The position numbers and the translations under genes are program-made. A DNA stretch of 64,000 nucleotides from Urechis unicinctus (taxonomy: Eukaryota > Annelida > Polychaeta > Xenopneusta > Urechidae), in assembly GCA_034190875.2 (NCBI GenBank), contig CM067343.1, positions 14,873,073 to 14,937,072 on the forward strand. The letters run 5' to 3'. The notes under the pieces are model-generated. The model saw nothing but the letters and a program-made list of their open reading frames with translations, did not search any database and was not told the origin of the DNA. This document shows, piece by piece, positions 34,231 through 45,780 of this stretch (its first letter is position 1; each line of letters starts with the position of its first letter).

Positions 34231-35225
34231 TTGCAAGTCCCGGCACGTTGTACTCCTCTTACTTAATCGAGGTCCGATTTCGCTACGAAGAGAAATCAAA
34301 CATAAGCAAGGACAAAATATATGTTGCACACTTGTCGCACTTGACGCACTGAATATGGCAACGCAACATGGATACAGCTGGTTGCAGAAGCCTGCAATTG
34401 GTCTTAATGAGGGCAAAAGGTCGTGTCTGTTCGACCAAGTGTGAGGGGCGCAACATAAATAACAGTATTCCAGTCAAAACCAAGCCATGCGACATGATAT
34501 TTCCTCCAAACATCTCTGCTTAACTAGCAGACGTGTTACAGTAGGTCCCGAACTATGTAAAAATGCAGAGATGATTAGATATCAGTATTGGGACCCAGTT
34601 GCCCTTGGCAGCAATATAGTCGAACTCGAGATGAACGTTCAGGCAGTATCTCATTACGCTCTTGTTCCATCATGCGATCCGTCCAGGCCCAAATCTTGAG
34701 ATAAATAGAACAGTGTCAATTTCTACATCAATTAGGTTCGCGCTTTCATATTAAAACTTCTTTAAAAATATATTTTTAAGGACACCTGTTGCCAGTGCTC
34801 ACTCATGGGAATAACCACGGGAAATAATGCTAAAACATGCGTCTGTATGATAAAACAACAACATGACTTTCTGTTCTGCTCAAGCTCCCTGTGGCGATCG
34901 TGATGAACACCGCGCTGTCCAGATTGATGGTTCTGATGGATAGATAACTCTCGAAATGTTAGCTTAAATACTGTGTTCATTCAGGTATTGAAATATCTTT
35001 ACATTAAAATGTCGTGAACATTTACATGACACTGGAGCCTTAATAATATATAGCATCAAGATGATAAAAAATACTACTCTTAGTTAAATATAAATCCATT
35101 AACTATATAGACGGTGCCCCGAGTCAATATTGCATAGCGCATCAGGCGGGGCAGTTACGCGTTAACAGAGGCTGATATATGTATATGACCCTCTATGTAA
35201 GAATGATCAACAATTAGACCAATCA
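34231..35225. repeat. modules R, S and T
   Basis: acgcaacatggatacagc near 34,361, gataaatagaacagtgtca near 34,698, ccattaactatatagacggtg near 35,095, gttacgcgttaacagagg near 35,152. Here the array order breaks: the next module should be A but an unmatched island follows. Confidence 0.7.
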
Positions 35226-36840
35226 TGGGATAACAACGGCAATGACAAATGGATTAAACTAGGCAAGGCGCTCGTCACTGGTGTTTTGATGATTATCTAC
35301 AGCGTGGATATGAGAGATAGTTAGTAGGATTAAAAGTGCTAGATTAAAGGTGCTTGATTTTGTGAGATCAATGCGAATCGCCCAACATCGAAGGTAAAAT
35401 AGTTACATGCAGTGATTCTAATTGCAATGAGACTCATTAATCAATGTTGAAGACTATGTTCTGATTATCGCTTCTTGGAAAATGAGAATTAGTCCTTACA
35501 CTGTCAGAATCGATAGCGCTGTTTTCGGACATATATGGTTCGAATCTGTGCAACAGAATACCAACTGCATTATCTGGATTGGAAGGCTCAAGCATTTGAG
35601 ACCACTCAAAACTCTTTTGCAGAATTGTGCAACTCAAATACATCGCTCTTCGGGACTTTAACATTCGCGGACCTGTCAGTGACAAGGTAATCGAGTGTCG
35701 TCACGAGATACAGGGCCGGAAATTTTGAAAATGGCGAAGGGTGCTGAAAAATCGACTTCATATTTCAAATTACGATATGTTCGGGTGACTTGTTCGAACT
35801 GCAATAGACAGATAAAAGGGAGAGCTATATGTGTACGAAGCACGCTAATACCATGAAGATAGTGCTTGCTTGATAAGTATGGGTTGAGTAATCTGAACAA
35901 GTAAGCAATGTAACGACATATGGTTGTAGAGCTAGTCGGAATAGGGGTCAGGGCAACGTCGCGGTCGAGCTGAGCTAAACCATGGGGGATGCTAAGAAAG
36001 GAAGCACAGATAAAGAGGGTGAATAACTGGTTAAATGTGATCGAATATACCCCTAAACATTACATTTGTAACTTCATACTCTTGTGTGTTGATGGAAGTT
36101 GATAGCCTGTAACGGGTCTCGGAATGAGAATGGCGCCCTAGTTGCTGAAAGAGCGGTGACAGGTGTGGCATAAGTAGGCGTCGCGGTAGGTTTGGCGATC
36201 AAATAAGGTGCCCTGTTGTCATGAGGTAAACCAGATTATGAAACGCTGGATAGATGGGGTGAGATGACCCAGCTTGGTGCGCCGGCAAAGTTGATTAAAA
36301 CTCTCTCTCCATTTCGGCAACCCTTTAACCCTTTAGGACAAAAAATAATTCCAGTCTATACTCCTGGCGTCTCAGCTCCTCTTTTTCGCCCTGCAGCGGT
36401 AGCTCACTTGATATTGTCTTGGATGAGCGTAGAAGCCACGAATCTCAAAGAAATCGTTGTAAATGCACCTATGCTGCTGGAATCAAACGTCATGATAGAA
36501 TTGACTTCGGCTGAAGTCAAAGTTGAGCTCGTAACGGACGCCATAGTGCTTTAAGAGCTCCATAGTTTAGGGTGACCCTTCGGCGGTAACAAAAAAAGTG
36601 CCGCAAAGCCATGATACCAATAATATAGCAACTAGTCGAAGAAGGGACAGCAGATTGATACAAGTCCAGACACAGCAGAGAGTAACCGAAAGAGGCAGCA
36701 CACGGGGATAAACGACAATAGTAAACCCCGCTAGGGGTGAGATGAAGCAGGACAAGGGATCGCAAGGTAGCCGAACAGAGAGAACGCCAGATGGCGAGAC
36801 ACATGAGAGAGGAGGAGGCTAATCACTTGCTATTAAAAAA
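35226..36840. other. 1.6-kb island unlike the rest of the window
   Basis: Apart from 35,880-35,955 (agtaagcaatgtaacgac, like the end of the 804-bp block) nothing matches other rounds. It looks more GC-rich and holds three of the less random-looking frames: minus 35,437-35,685 (82 codons, MSLTGPRMLKSRRAM), minus 35,676-35,900 (74 codons), and plus 36,264-36,554 (96 codons, MTQLGAPAKLIKTLSP). I recognise none. It is either an insertion or original flanking DNA. Confidence 0.5.
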
Positions 36841-37440
36841 AAGTAGCGTTATAATGAAGTCAAAAGGAGAGCGTACACATATACAGATTTCAGCGATGCG
36901 ATACACTCTTCAACATCAGAGTATCAAATCAGAGCGTTATTATGTCACTGTATATTACAGATGATGCAGCGCTGTATGCATTAGCTCCGTTAGGAGAAGC
37001 TCACATTGACTTAACAGCTAGTCAGGCTGGATAGATTGCTACGTTTACACAGGAACATGTCGCCAAGTGATATCATTGTCTTCATTTGTATTATGCACCG
37101 CTAGCAAGTTGAATAGCATTTATAACTCACCGTACCTTTGACAACATGTATATTGAGCTAGGCATAGCTGTGAGTTTGCCGAATATCGACAGCCAAAAGG
37201 TAAAACATGTGTGTTATTGCTGCTATATTAATTTATGCATCGTACATGGAGTAGATGCAATCATCCGTGGCGCGCCGAACCCTCGATGGATACCATGATT
37301 GCATCGTGGATAAGTTCTGTGTCTGCCTACAAGGCTACCCCTGCTATTTTCTCTTTAACGGATCAATGCAAATGACCCACTTCCAAAACGGCAACACAAT
37401 GACACACGTAAGGCTTGACAAAGGCTCCCTCAACCATCTT
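36841..37440. repeat. partial A and module B
   Basis: tgtatattacagatgatgc near 36,949, attgagctaggcatagctg near 37,151 and gagtagatgcaatcatccgt near 37,250. The early part of A is missing. Confidence 0.7.
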
Positions 37441-37650
37441 TCATGGACTTATTAATGACTACCCTAATTTCTTCTAGGACTAAGCTATGTTTGGAAAATT
37501 ACGTGACAAAATAACAATTGAGCGTCCACACATTCCATTCAGACGCGTGATAACAATTAACAACTTTTGCATTTCAATGAAAAGCTGCTGCTGCAGCTAC
37601 TGCTGCAGCTAATGTTGCTGCTGCAAAGAAGGGTTTTGCTAGATTCGGTA
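37441..37650. repeat. module C1 with expanded gct/gca triplets
   Basis: cacattccattcagacgcg near 37,529 marks C1. At about 37,582-37,628 the short gctgctgctg of other copies has grown into an interrupted triplet tract (gctgctgctgcagctactgc and more). The minus-strand WFLVIP frame is lost. Confidence 0.65.
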
Positions 37651-38035
37651 GCATGAAATATATAGCACTTCTTCATACAGGTACTATTCCGAGGTTTATT
37701 TGCGTATTGCTTACTATGTGTACAACAAAAGACAGCAAAACATAGAAAGTATGCACGTTAAGGCCATGGACAAGACACTCGCTAAGCTAGTCCTATGTAA
37801 CGTAACATGATCCATTGTCCTTGTGACCAATGAGCGGTCCCTTGTTCGAGTAGCTCTGTCACATTAGAATGCTGGCGTTGATTAATTACCGCCAACGGTT
37901 ATTATTCGAAACAGGAATGTCTATGGAAATTGGCTATCCCCAATCTACTACAGCGGCCTTTTATACCGTTTTATATCGGCCATAAGGTGCAGCTGGTGAC
38001 TGGATGTTTATTATGCGAACAATAATTGTTTGCAA
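37651..38035. repeat. module I
   Basis: gcggtcccttgttcgagtag near 37,834, ggctatccccaatctac near 37,932, and acggtcat-type end near 37,980. Sister of 17,440-17,830. Confidence 0.65.
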
Positions 38036-38470
38036 AATATTTATTTTAGCCCAGCATTTTATTTGCTAACAGCTGATATTTTTACATATTAACCGCACAG
38101 TAATAAAAGAGAACAGGTTTAAGAAACACAGACCCTAGAGGCAATTTCAGAGGGTCAAGCACTAAGTGGTATCAACATGTCATCCCATGAATGCCTTATT
38201 ATGCGTTTAGGAAAGCGATGCTGTAAATTGTATAACTGATATATTGTTTCGTAAGGAAGATCCTTGTTTGGGCGTTACGATGGATGCAGCCAAAAAGCCC
38301 AACAAACCAAACAGATATGTTGCATTTTGCATTATCTTACCTTAACGTAATAAACCATCACTGTACCAACATTGTCAATGTGCGAAGAAAAATTCTCAGC
38401 GTGGAGGATTATTTGCTTGATATGAAAGCAAAGCTGCGGTCGACATATTCATCAACAGTATGCGTAGCTT
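38036..38470. repeat. module J
   Basis: tttatttgctaacagctg near 38,059, agcactaagtggtatcaaca near 38,157, and acgatggatgcagcc near 38,278. The first part of the module is deleted. Confidence 0.65.
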
Positions 38471-38760
38471 ATTAGATAAACTATTACACAAATCTTGCTG
38501 TGCTGTGATTAAAATTACCTCCGACAATGACGGCGACAGTTCTTAGGCGTTTGCCTGATGGTGTACACAAACCACGAGAACGTATCATTAACCCCCAATA
38601 TCAACTGACCATTCCCACTGCAGCCGCATACGTAATTCACAGTAGCAGCTGTGGCAGTATTGATATTATCATTAGTACATGAATCAGCTGTATCTAGAAA
38701 TCGGCTTTGCTTCTGATGTTATTTGCCGAGGGCAGTTGCAGCACTCATTCAAGATCCTCG
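38471..38760. repeat. module K
   Basis: gctgtgctgtgattaaaatta near 38,496, atgacggcgacag near 38,526, gaatcagctgtatctagaaat near 38,682. Joined to B instead of L. Confidence 0.65.
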
Positions 38761-39210
38761 AGGAATGTTCGCTCTACTAACATGAAATGAACTGAAAGGG
38801 GCTCATATATTACAATTGTTGGGGGGGGGAGGGGGGAGAGGGTCAAGCTACTAGGTTCTTTGTCGTAAATCAATTGTTTATTCATGAACGAATAAAATAA
38901 CGATTATAACTCACCGTACATATGACAGCATATATATTGAGCTTGGACTCATTGTTAGTTTTCCGATCATCGACGATCAATAACGTTAGTGAGGTGATTA
39001 ATTGTTGTCATGTAAATTTATGCATCATACCTGGAGTAGATTCATCCATTCGTGGCGCGTCGATCACTCGATGGGGACCCAGCTTGCATTGTGAATAAGT
39101 TATATGTGTGTCTACGAGACTTCCCCCACCTATTTTCTGCATAACAGATCAATACAATTGACTCACAGTCCAAGCAACAACGCAATGACACAGGTACGGC
39201 GTCTACAAAG
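38761..39210. repeat. short A plus module B
   Basis: gctctactaacatgaaatgaa near 38,771, a G9-A-G6 run at 38,821-38,836, and cctggagtagattcatcc near 39,031. Same subfamily as 12.5, 48.6 and 53.9 kb. Confidence 0.75.
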
Positions 39211-39740
39211 GCCCTTAGCCCGATGTATTAAGTCAATGAACTCGGGTCTGAGTATAAATAGAAGTGTTTGAAATTGACTCAAGTGAGCGATCTAACACTC
39301 GATAAAGAAGCTGATCTATATTTGGCTAACTGGTCGACATCGACTAGTCTTGATAAGTTGATGCTTGGAATATTGACTCTGGGATGATAAGCCGTACAAA
39401 GGTTTCCCGTCATTAGATTGTAAATCTAAATGTTTCATAAATGGGTAATGAGTACACAGGTATAACAACATAGGTGGAATGACAACACCAACACCGCGCT
39501 CCAAAAATGCATCCCAAAATGAAATATGCATACCATCCCGTATTCAATAAATGAGGCTGCAGCGAGGCATCTATTGACAATGCGGATAATTTCCAATAAT
39601 TGTTCTCGCTTTGTGGTCAGTATAGATAGCAACGATGAGCGGGGCTGCATGGCATTATTCATCGGCCAGCTGGCAAAACTAGCTTGACAAAGAGAGAAAG
39701 CTAATTGAGAAACTACCGGATGGATAAGATTCATTAGCAT
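39211..39740 (-). pseudogene. modules C2 and D with open minus frame
   Basis: Minus-strand frame 39,435-39,740 (101 codons) carries SLLSILTTKREQLLEI and RCLAAASFIEYGM, closely matching 49,602-49,892. C2 precedes it (acaaaggtttcccgtcatt near 39,398). One of the longest frames shared between rounds. No domain recognised; it may be a decayed exon of the original unit. Confidence 0.42.
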
Positions 39741-40075
39741 ATGCGATATATCAAGGTGATTTCAGCTGTGTGAGACGCAAAGAGTACGAAGATAAGTTGG
39801 TGCGGGACCTATCGACTAGAGTAACGATACAAGGCAGCTAAAAGCAGCCACTCTTATCAATTGACATGTTTCGCATGAATATACCTTGCTGCCTCTAAAT
39901 AACACAACAAGGATGAACAGAACATAAGTATGTCATGGCGAGGCGAAGTGGGGCAGGTCTAGGCGGGCAATATGACCACTCTAGACATTCAGTTGCCACC
40001 TCAAATTACAAATAACAACCGCTTATAATGACAGGCGGCTAGGGTGTGCTGTATGGTGTGATTTGTCGCTCGGCG
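39741..40075. repeat. module E
   Basis: cagctgtgtgagacgcaaag near 39,764, gggacctatcgac near 39,809, atgacaggcggctagg near 40,028. Close sister of 60,011-60,355. Confidence 0.75.
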
Positions 40076-40255
40076 TGAAGTAATATGGTTCAGCCCTGGT
40101 GAAACGATGTCGGTTGTGTGGCACAATGAACTCTTCTCAATGATGTGCCATGGTTAAATTTTGCCCAACATGTGCTATGTTAAGCCCATGACATGATATA
40201 TTATGGTGAAGCTCAGTATATGATGCGTTGTGGTATTGGTCCTTGTGATATTGAC
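40076..40255. repeat. 27-bp minisatellite, module F, contracted
   Basis: About six units (tatggttcagccctggtg, atggtgaagctcag). It is the shortest array of the four main ones, consistent with length change by slippage or unequal exchange. Confidence 0.7.
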
Positions 40256-40800
40256 CCGTAGAGGAATGCTGATTTCACGTGTATTGTTATCGTAGCGCAG
40301 TACAACTCCCTGACAGGGAATTGATGTGAGAACAATATGTCCTGGTTAGCCGCAACATTTCGGTGATGTTACTGTTATGGCGGGGTATCTCAATGGCGAT
40401 CCTCTTCCATCAATCAATTTTCACGCATAGCTATCGCAGCATCATTTATGATTCATAATAGCCCCGTTGTTATATCGATAACAAAATACGTCATCACATA
40501 TCACTAATGCCTACCCGACACTTGCTCACAACAATACCTAGTCTCGTCCCATACAGACTTCCATCTTGTCTTGGTTTCTATGAATGCATTACACGACGCA
40601 CACGTCTCAGCATGCGCATTTACGTCCAGGAAGTACATCGGTTTCGTACTGTGATACGAGTATTCACGCTATGTCTGTATGATATATTTCGCAACTAATA
40701 TTTCCTCAATTCTTGACGAAGAGCAGTGACGAGGCCCTCTGTAGTCGACATATTGCATAGTAGGAGCTTGGCTTGTAAGCATACATCAGACACGCAATAT
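40256..40800 (-). pseudogene. module G, broken copy of the Cys-rich frame
   Basis: ttctatgaatgcattacacg near 40,574 and cacttgctcacaac near 40,518. The minus-strand peptides of 26,172-26,480 can be followed in pieces in different frames, so this copy is broken. At 40,340-40,375 it has the ordinary sequence where the 26-kb copy carries an inverted filler. Confidence 0.55.
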
Positions 40801-41270
40801 TTTGCCAATACTGAATATAGGTGTTTTCTAGTGTTCCTACAGAACGTGTGGCGGTATTGAAACAGGTCAATGCTCCATGACAATCGAGCCTTCTTCTGTG
40901 CAATAAAGAGAGGCAGCAATACATTTTTCGGAGGAGGCATCAATGCCCGAACTAGTAAACGAAACGTAAGCGCACGAAGTGGATATTGGGTATATCATGC
41001 TCCATAATGTGACTTTCAATTCCGGGGAGGCAATTATGTCGAAAGTAAATCCGGAAAAGTTCCTTGTAAAATCCCACACCCGTGCTGATAGGATGATATA
41101 TAATGAATAAGTCCGGGTGATAGAAGCTATTGATGCCAGGCAATCAACATCTTCATCTGCTTCCGTGTATAACTAAAAAAGCAGGAATCAATCTTGTGAC
41201 GCGACGGCCTTGGATCTGACATGGGCCGAGCACGCCCTCTTTCAAGTAACATGATACGTTATCTGCAATA
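40801..41270. repeat. module H
   Basis: caatgctccatgacaatcg near 40,867, gaggcaattatgtcgaaagt near 41,027, gtgacgcgacggccttgga near 41,197. Sister of 26,481-26,960. Confidence 0.7.
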
Positions 41271-41720
41271 GCATTGAGCGGTCCTCCGTTCGAAAAAGCA
41301 ATTACTCATAATGAAGCTGGGGTAAGTAAATTTCCGTCAGTAAGTGTATCAATGATAATTATTCGAGACAGGAATATCTACCGAAATTGGCTATCCCCAA
41401 TCTACTACAGCGGCCCTTCATGCCGCTTAACGTCGGTCATCAAGTGTAGTTGGCCACTGGTATTTTATCACACCAACAAAAATGGATGTTTCACAAATAA
41501 TTAGTCCGATAGAAACATGTTAATAAGGCCACCAACGTAGCATTTGCTGTTGTGAGAAAGACAGCCACGTCAGTCAACATTCCATATGCCTCTTCTGAAA
41601 GTAGCCGACCCCCTGTGATTCTTTCGGCCTGGTATTTTCCTTGTCTGGAGAATCATTTAATAACAAGCCATATATTAACACCACTTACTTTATCCAAGTC
41701 GGTATCCGATTCAAGAAACC
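41271..41720. repeat. module I
   Basis: ggtcctccgttcgaaaaagc near 41,280, ggctatccccaatctactac near 41,389, aataattagtccgatagaaa near 41,496. Then tatccgattcaagaaacc near 41,703 marks the start of J. Confidence 0.7.
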
Positions 41721-41970
41721 TTGCTGACACTCTTTGTTATTATAATAGACAATGTGAGAAACCCTTGTGAGAACGCATAATTTCTTAGACAGGCAATACA
41801 TACAGCCAATCTTCCAATTTGCATTGACATCTGTAACAGACGCCTGTAAGAATTTTGATGCATTGATTTGTCTGCAAGCTATGAAAAACTAAACATTTAT
41901 CTCAGCCAAATGTCTGATTATCTGACTTTATACCCTACACCGTGTTGAAGAGAGCAGGTTCAACAAACAC
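41721..41970. repeat. module J, truncated
   Basis: acagacgcctgtaagaatttt near 41,837 and ttgtctgcaagctatgaaaa near 41,868. Cut in front of the HAENLF part and fused to M, so K and L are missing. Confidence 0.65.
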
Positions 41971-42385
41971 AAACGCATTTACCACGGTATCAGGTACTTC
42001 TACGGGTCGTCACGCAGATCCTGATTATAATATAAAGCCATGAAAGTATAACAGGTCATTTTTGTTGGACCTGCCTTCATTACTACAACGTTTTCTGTTG
42101 ACTACATCCCGAGCAACGCCACTCACTCATACACACGATAATCGTTAATAGCTGTCATCCTCAATTAACATCTCATCACAGCAATAACACTGCACATTTA
42201 AGTACATTTCAAGTGGCCCACTAGAAACGCGGTTTGAAACGACCATGTTAATTCCAATTAGATACAAATGTAATTGTAAAAGAACTTTACTTATCGGTAG
42301 TTTACTCCTCGAAGTAGCTGCAACATACCTTCGATTTTTAGTGATAAACAGCTACACCATCATCGATTCTCGCAGCCAAGTGAAG
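41971..42385. repeat. modules M and N
   Basis: acgcatttaccacggtatcag near 41,972, gcacatttaagtacatttca near 42,192, and gtagtttactcctcgaag near 42,297. Parallel to 28,925-29,370. Confidence 0.75.
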
Positions 42386-42620
42386 TTAGTGTAGGCTTTA
42401 GCAGAGCATACCATCAATACACACCTGCCCAAATTCGTTATTTTCAGAAACTTCTTCTTCTCTCAGTAATTGTCTAATGAGCGCGTCCAATGTATAATGT
42501 TCTTATTTCTCAGGTTTTGTGAGGATTCAGACAGGCACAGTATTTACAACACGCACGCTTCAGAGTGTTCAAGAACTAAACCAGCAGAAGACAATAAAAT
42601 GGATAGAATTATATTAACTA
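42386..42620 (-). pseudogene. GPCR 3' end relic
   Basis: gtgtaggctttagcagagca near 42,390, cttcttcttctctcagta near 42,450, and agcagaagacaataaaatgg near 42,584 align with 29,371-29,600 and, more weakly, with the tail and TM7 of the 44-kb receptor. No open receptor frame. Confidence 0.5.
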
Positions 42621-43430
42621 CCGGATTAATTAGCCATGCACGTAGTCATTTATTCCCTAGGTGGGCTCATGTCAGAATTATTATATTCGGTAGCAAACAA
42701 TTCTTACATAAAACTGACCAGTTACAAATGGTTTCAGTGAGTGACATGCGTTACCTCTTCACATAACTATTTATAAGCTCAACAATAGGAACATACATTA
42801 TATCCTCGCAAACATGTGGAAATCGACATATGTTGATCGTTACGTTCAGTCGATCACTAGCCAGGTAAACAGATCTAATGGTCTCTTCTTGTGCAAAAGC
42901 TATGTGCAGAAGCTGCCTAAACCAACCTTGGCATGATTTCATGTTGCTAATATTACCCTTTTTTACCAATCAAATTAATCATAGAATACACAGCTAATGA
43001 CATTGATATATAAGAAGAAGCGCAATGTTCATCATCTAATTTAAATGCGAGCAACGTTCATGTTTGTAGGAGTCCAAAGTGTGCTGCTATCGAATTACAC
43101 CAGAAAGCTACATGTCACATTGTTCACTTTCTTATTTACGTGCAAATGGTTCATACAACTGAAAACTTCTGCAACGGTTTCAGATTTGAAGGAAAATATC
43201 AAAATAAACCGCCCATATCATCCTCATTACGCTACCACTGAATGTTTCCATTGAGAGATGATAAATGAATGTTTTCAATCACCAGCCACTGTAACTGTAC
43301 ATTCACCTCACGGGACGCTTAATAGGGTTAAACGATTATTTGGTCAGTGATACAGATACTCACCATGTGCATCATTTCACCTATCGGCGATATGTTGAGA
43401 ATAAGCTACAATATTAACAATTCTCGCAGC
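42621..43430. repeat. module V, longer copy
   Basis: cagccactgtaactgtacat near 43,283 and gtgctgctatcgaattacacc near 43,081 match 29,760-30,010. The section 42,620-42,960 is absent from the 29-kb copy and holds a 72-codon minus frame (42,751-42,969, MVKKGNISNMKSCQGW) of unknown nature. Confidence 0.6.
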
Positions 43431-44130
43431 CAATAAATATTCATGAAGAGAACACTGAGCAGACTAAAACATCAATGCAATCCACCGGCATTCATGTGAC
43501 ACGGTATGTTACTTATACCATGATAACTCAGCCAGACATTTCCTAAAGGGAATACAAATCACCAAATGATTCATTCGATGATGCAAACAATGACAGGTGA
43601 TAGATTTCCTTGCCAACAACTGTAGGTACAGAATAGGATGAAAGGGGTTTATATTGGACAGTAATGAACTTTATGAGGTCGTAGTGGTTGATACATTGGC
43701 TCAAATTGCATTGGCTTTATTGAGTGCCCATAGATGAAAAGTTAATATGAATTGCGTCAATAAGGCTAATCCCGTGTAAGCTAAGGCGAAGGATGTTAAT
43801 AGGTGATGTTTAATGTAAGTTGACAGGCAGCAAAGACGTTCTACGTGTTGAATGTGGAACTTTGTGTGGTCCATAACTTATGCAGCGTCCAGTATCCAAT
43901 CAAACGTTAGAATCTTAGTCTTTTGTGAATGCCCGCAATACAAGTTTGCAACACACACTTGGAGATATAGACTCAGCAGCAACGTCCACGTCAAGCAAGG
44001 ACATGATGTCGTTTGAATAACAATAGCCGAATAGTTACGAAAAGCAAATAAAGTATTGGTCACAGCACACAGTGAAAGGAATAAGGAATTACACATATCA
44101 TTACCAGATGACTAACGGCGCTTGCTCCAC
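43431..44130. repeat. end of N-like segment and module O
   Basis: atattcatgaagagaacactg near 43,437 matches 15,447. cacagcacacagtgaaagg near 44,060 matches 33,720. A 72-codon minus frame (43,878-44,096) lies just downstream of the receptor relic but is not kept in sister copies. Confidence 0.6.
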
Positions 44131-44139
44131 GGTGTGATG

Positions 44140-45240
44140 GTGCGTGTCGCCATAAATACACACCTGAATAGGTGTGTTATCCATGAAGCGATCCCTTCTT
44201 CTTCAGTATTTGTCAGATGAGCCTGTCCTGTGTACAACGTGATGAAGATTGTAATAGCTGCCATTTTGGAAGGTTTTGGGAGGATTCAACGTGGCGCAGA
44301 ACTGTTCTTAACCAAAATACGCTTTAGACCGTCCATTATCTTCTCTTCAAACCACGAGTAGACAATATAATTGATCGACGACTTAAAAGTGATTGATTAT
44401 GCTTGCTATCTCAATTACTAGTTTTAGTCCGATGGTGATCACACGAATGCCTGAACTCGGCATGGCCATGTATAAGACATAAGGAGCTTGGCAGATGAAG
44501 AACACAATGATGATGCTCATTAACATGACGGTAATCTGGAATTCCTCCTTCTGGGCAGCTCCGGTCGTGTTACCAGATTGATTACTGATCATGTTGCACT
44601 TCAGATAGCGTGTAGTGTGTGTGTGTGATGAGGCATCCATTGAGCACAAGAAGCCGGCATAAGGCGGCAATGAACACGATGAAGCCATTGAACAACCAGG
44701 GATAGACGACTATGAATCCGGTGCCATAAGTAGAGCTGGCCCTTGTTTGAGAAGTTACAGGGTGTTGGTGATACTGTCGATCACAGTGACGAACTGTACT
44801 GCATAAAGGTAAGGTATAGGCACCATGAAGGAAACGGTAAAGATGATAAAGTTAATTATGGACGCTTTCTTAACCGGGCATATTTTTCCAGCGAGGAATG
44901 GTCGACAAATGGTGATGAAGTTTTCTACAGTCAACTTTATAATTAGCCATATCGAGGCCATCAAGAACATCTGCATGAAAATACCAGCGAGGAATGGTCG
45001 ACAAATGGTGATGAAGTTTTCTACAGTCAACTTTATAATTAGCCATATCGAGGCCATCAAGAACATCTGCATGAAAATACCGACAATGTGGGCATAGTAC
45101 GTGAAATAATTATATGAGGCATGTCCTGGGAAGTGATCTTCAATGTATTTGATGGAGAGCAAAACAAGACCTGCTGATGCTAGTGGAATTAGATGACAGT
45201 TGTGGAGTATTCATAACCGCCAACTATTGGTTCGATGTAT
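44140..45240 (-). pseudogene. FMRFamide-receptor-like GPCR relic, best copy (module P)
   Basis: Read on the minus strand. Frame 45,162-44,755 (135 codons) holds the end of TM2 and first loop (IKYIEDHFPGHASYNYF), TM3 (FMQMFLMASIWLIIKLT), the second intracellular loop with VENFITICRPF where typical receptors have ERY or DRY, and TM4 (IINFIIFTVSFMVPIPYLY). TM5 (VVYPWLFNGFIVFIAALC, near 44,710-44,650) lies in another frame. TM6 (ITVMLMSIIIVFFICQAPYV) and TM7 are in the first frame at 44,688-44,383, and helix 8 (INYIVYSWFEEKIM) in a third. TM1 and part of TM2 are missing. The pattern of TM3, TM6 and SINYIVY fits the invertebrate FMRFamide-type peptide receptors. Frame changes and the lost helix make it a pseudogene. 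TM3 is duplicated. Confidence 0.75.
44890..45081 (-). repeat. perfect 96-bp tandem duplication within the GPCR relic
   Basis: 44,890-44,985 and 44,986-45,081 appear identical. Each encodes, on the minus strand, 32 residues covering TM3 and the ENF motif (GIFMQMFLMASIW to CRPFLA). The frame is kept. The related relic at 6.9-7.4 kb has a single copy. Lack of any difference means the duplication is young compared with the rest of the array, or is an assembly artefact. Confidence 0.92.
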
Positions 45241-45430
45241 CTGTTGATCAAATTGGGGGGGGGGGGGGCAGGGGTGCGCTGTCCGGGACAGTTAGCGATG
45301 GTAAGAGTAGTTAAATATTATGTTATGAGTAGAGTGCTGGCCATGAGGAACTAATCGCGTCCGCAATTCTAATTATGTGGACTGTTCCAACAAACTTACC
45401 GCAAATCCTGAGACTGAAGATTCGTCGTTG
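45241..45430 (-). pseudogene. GPCR N-terminal region (module Q)
   Basis: ggttcgatgtatctgttgat near 45,231 encodes on the minus strand NRYIEPIVG, the counterpart of ERYIIPIG at 11.7 kb, directly upstream of the relic. A 14-G run at 45,255-45,268 interrupts it; the other Q copies lack it. Confidence 0.5.
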
Positions 45431-45780
45431 TGGGATAGGCCACTTTGTGTCCGTCTTAGTACAAGCCGCAATCGACAACAAGAGGAAATAAAATTAACAG
45501 CAAGGACGAATTGATGATTGCACACATGTCGGACGTAGGGCGTGTAAGGCAGCGCACCAAGGAAGACATAAATAAATGTAAAATGTCGTGTCTATTAGAG
45601 CAAATGACAACCATAATAATGTTGCAAAAGTGCACATTTTGGCGAAATTTAGGATAATCAAAAGTAACGCATGGTGGTATCTATGTCCCATGAGAGATGT
45701 ATTTCAAATATTTCTGCTGACCTAGCAGGCGTGTCACAGCAAGTTCTATACAGTGTGTGTGTGTGTGTGTTAAGCTAAAC
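45431..45780. repeat. module R with a (GT)n expansion
   Basis: ttgcacacatgtcggacgta near 45,517, ccatgagagatgtatttc near 45,688, and tgacctagcaggcgtgtcac near 45,718 match 52,320-52,560. At 45,753-45,770 a run of nine GT replaces the short gtgtgtgc of the 52-kb copy. Confidence 0.75.

Noticed and set aside
35437-35900. Two overlapping minus frames that might be exons of one gene
   Set aside because: No recognisable domain, no clear splice sites, and no second copy to test conservation.
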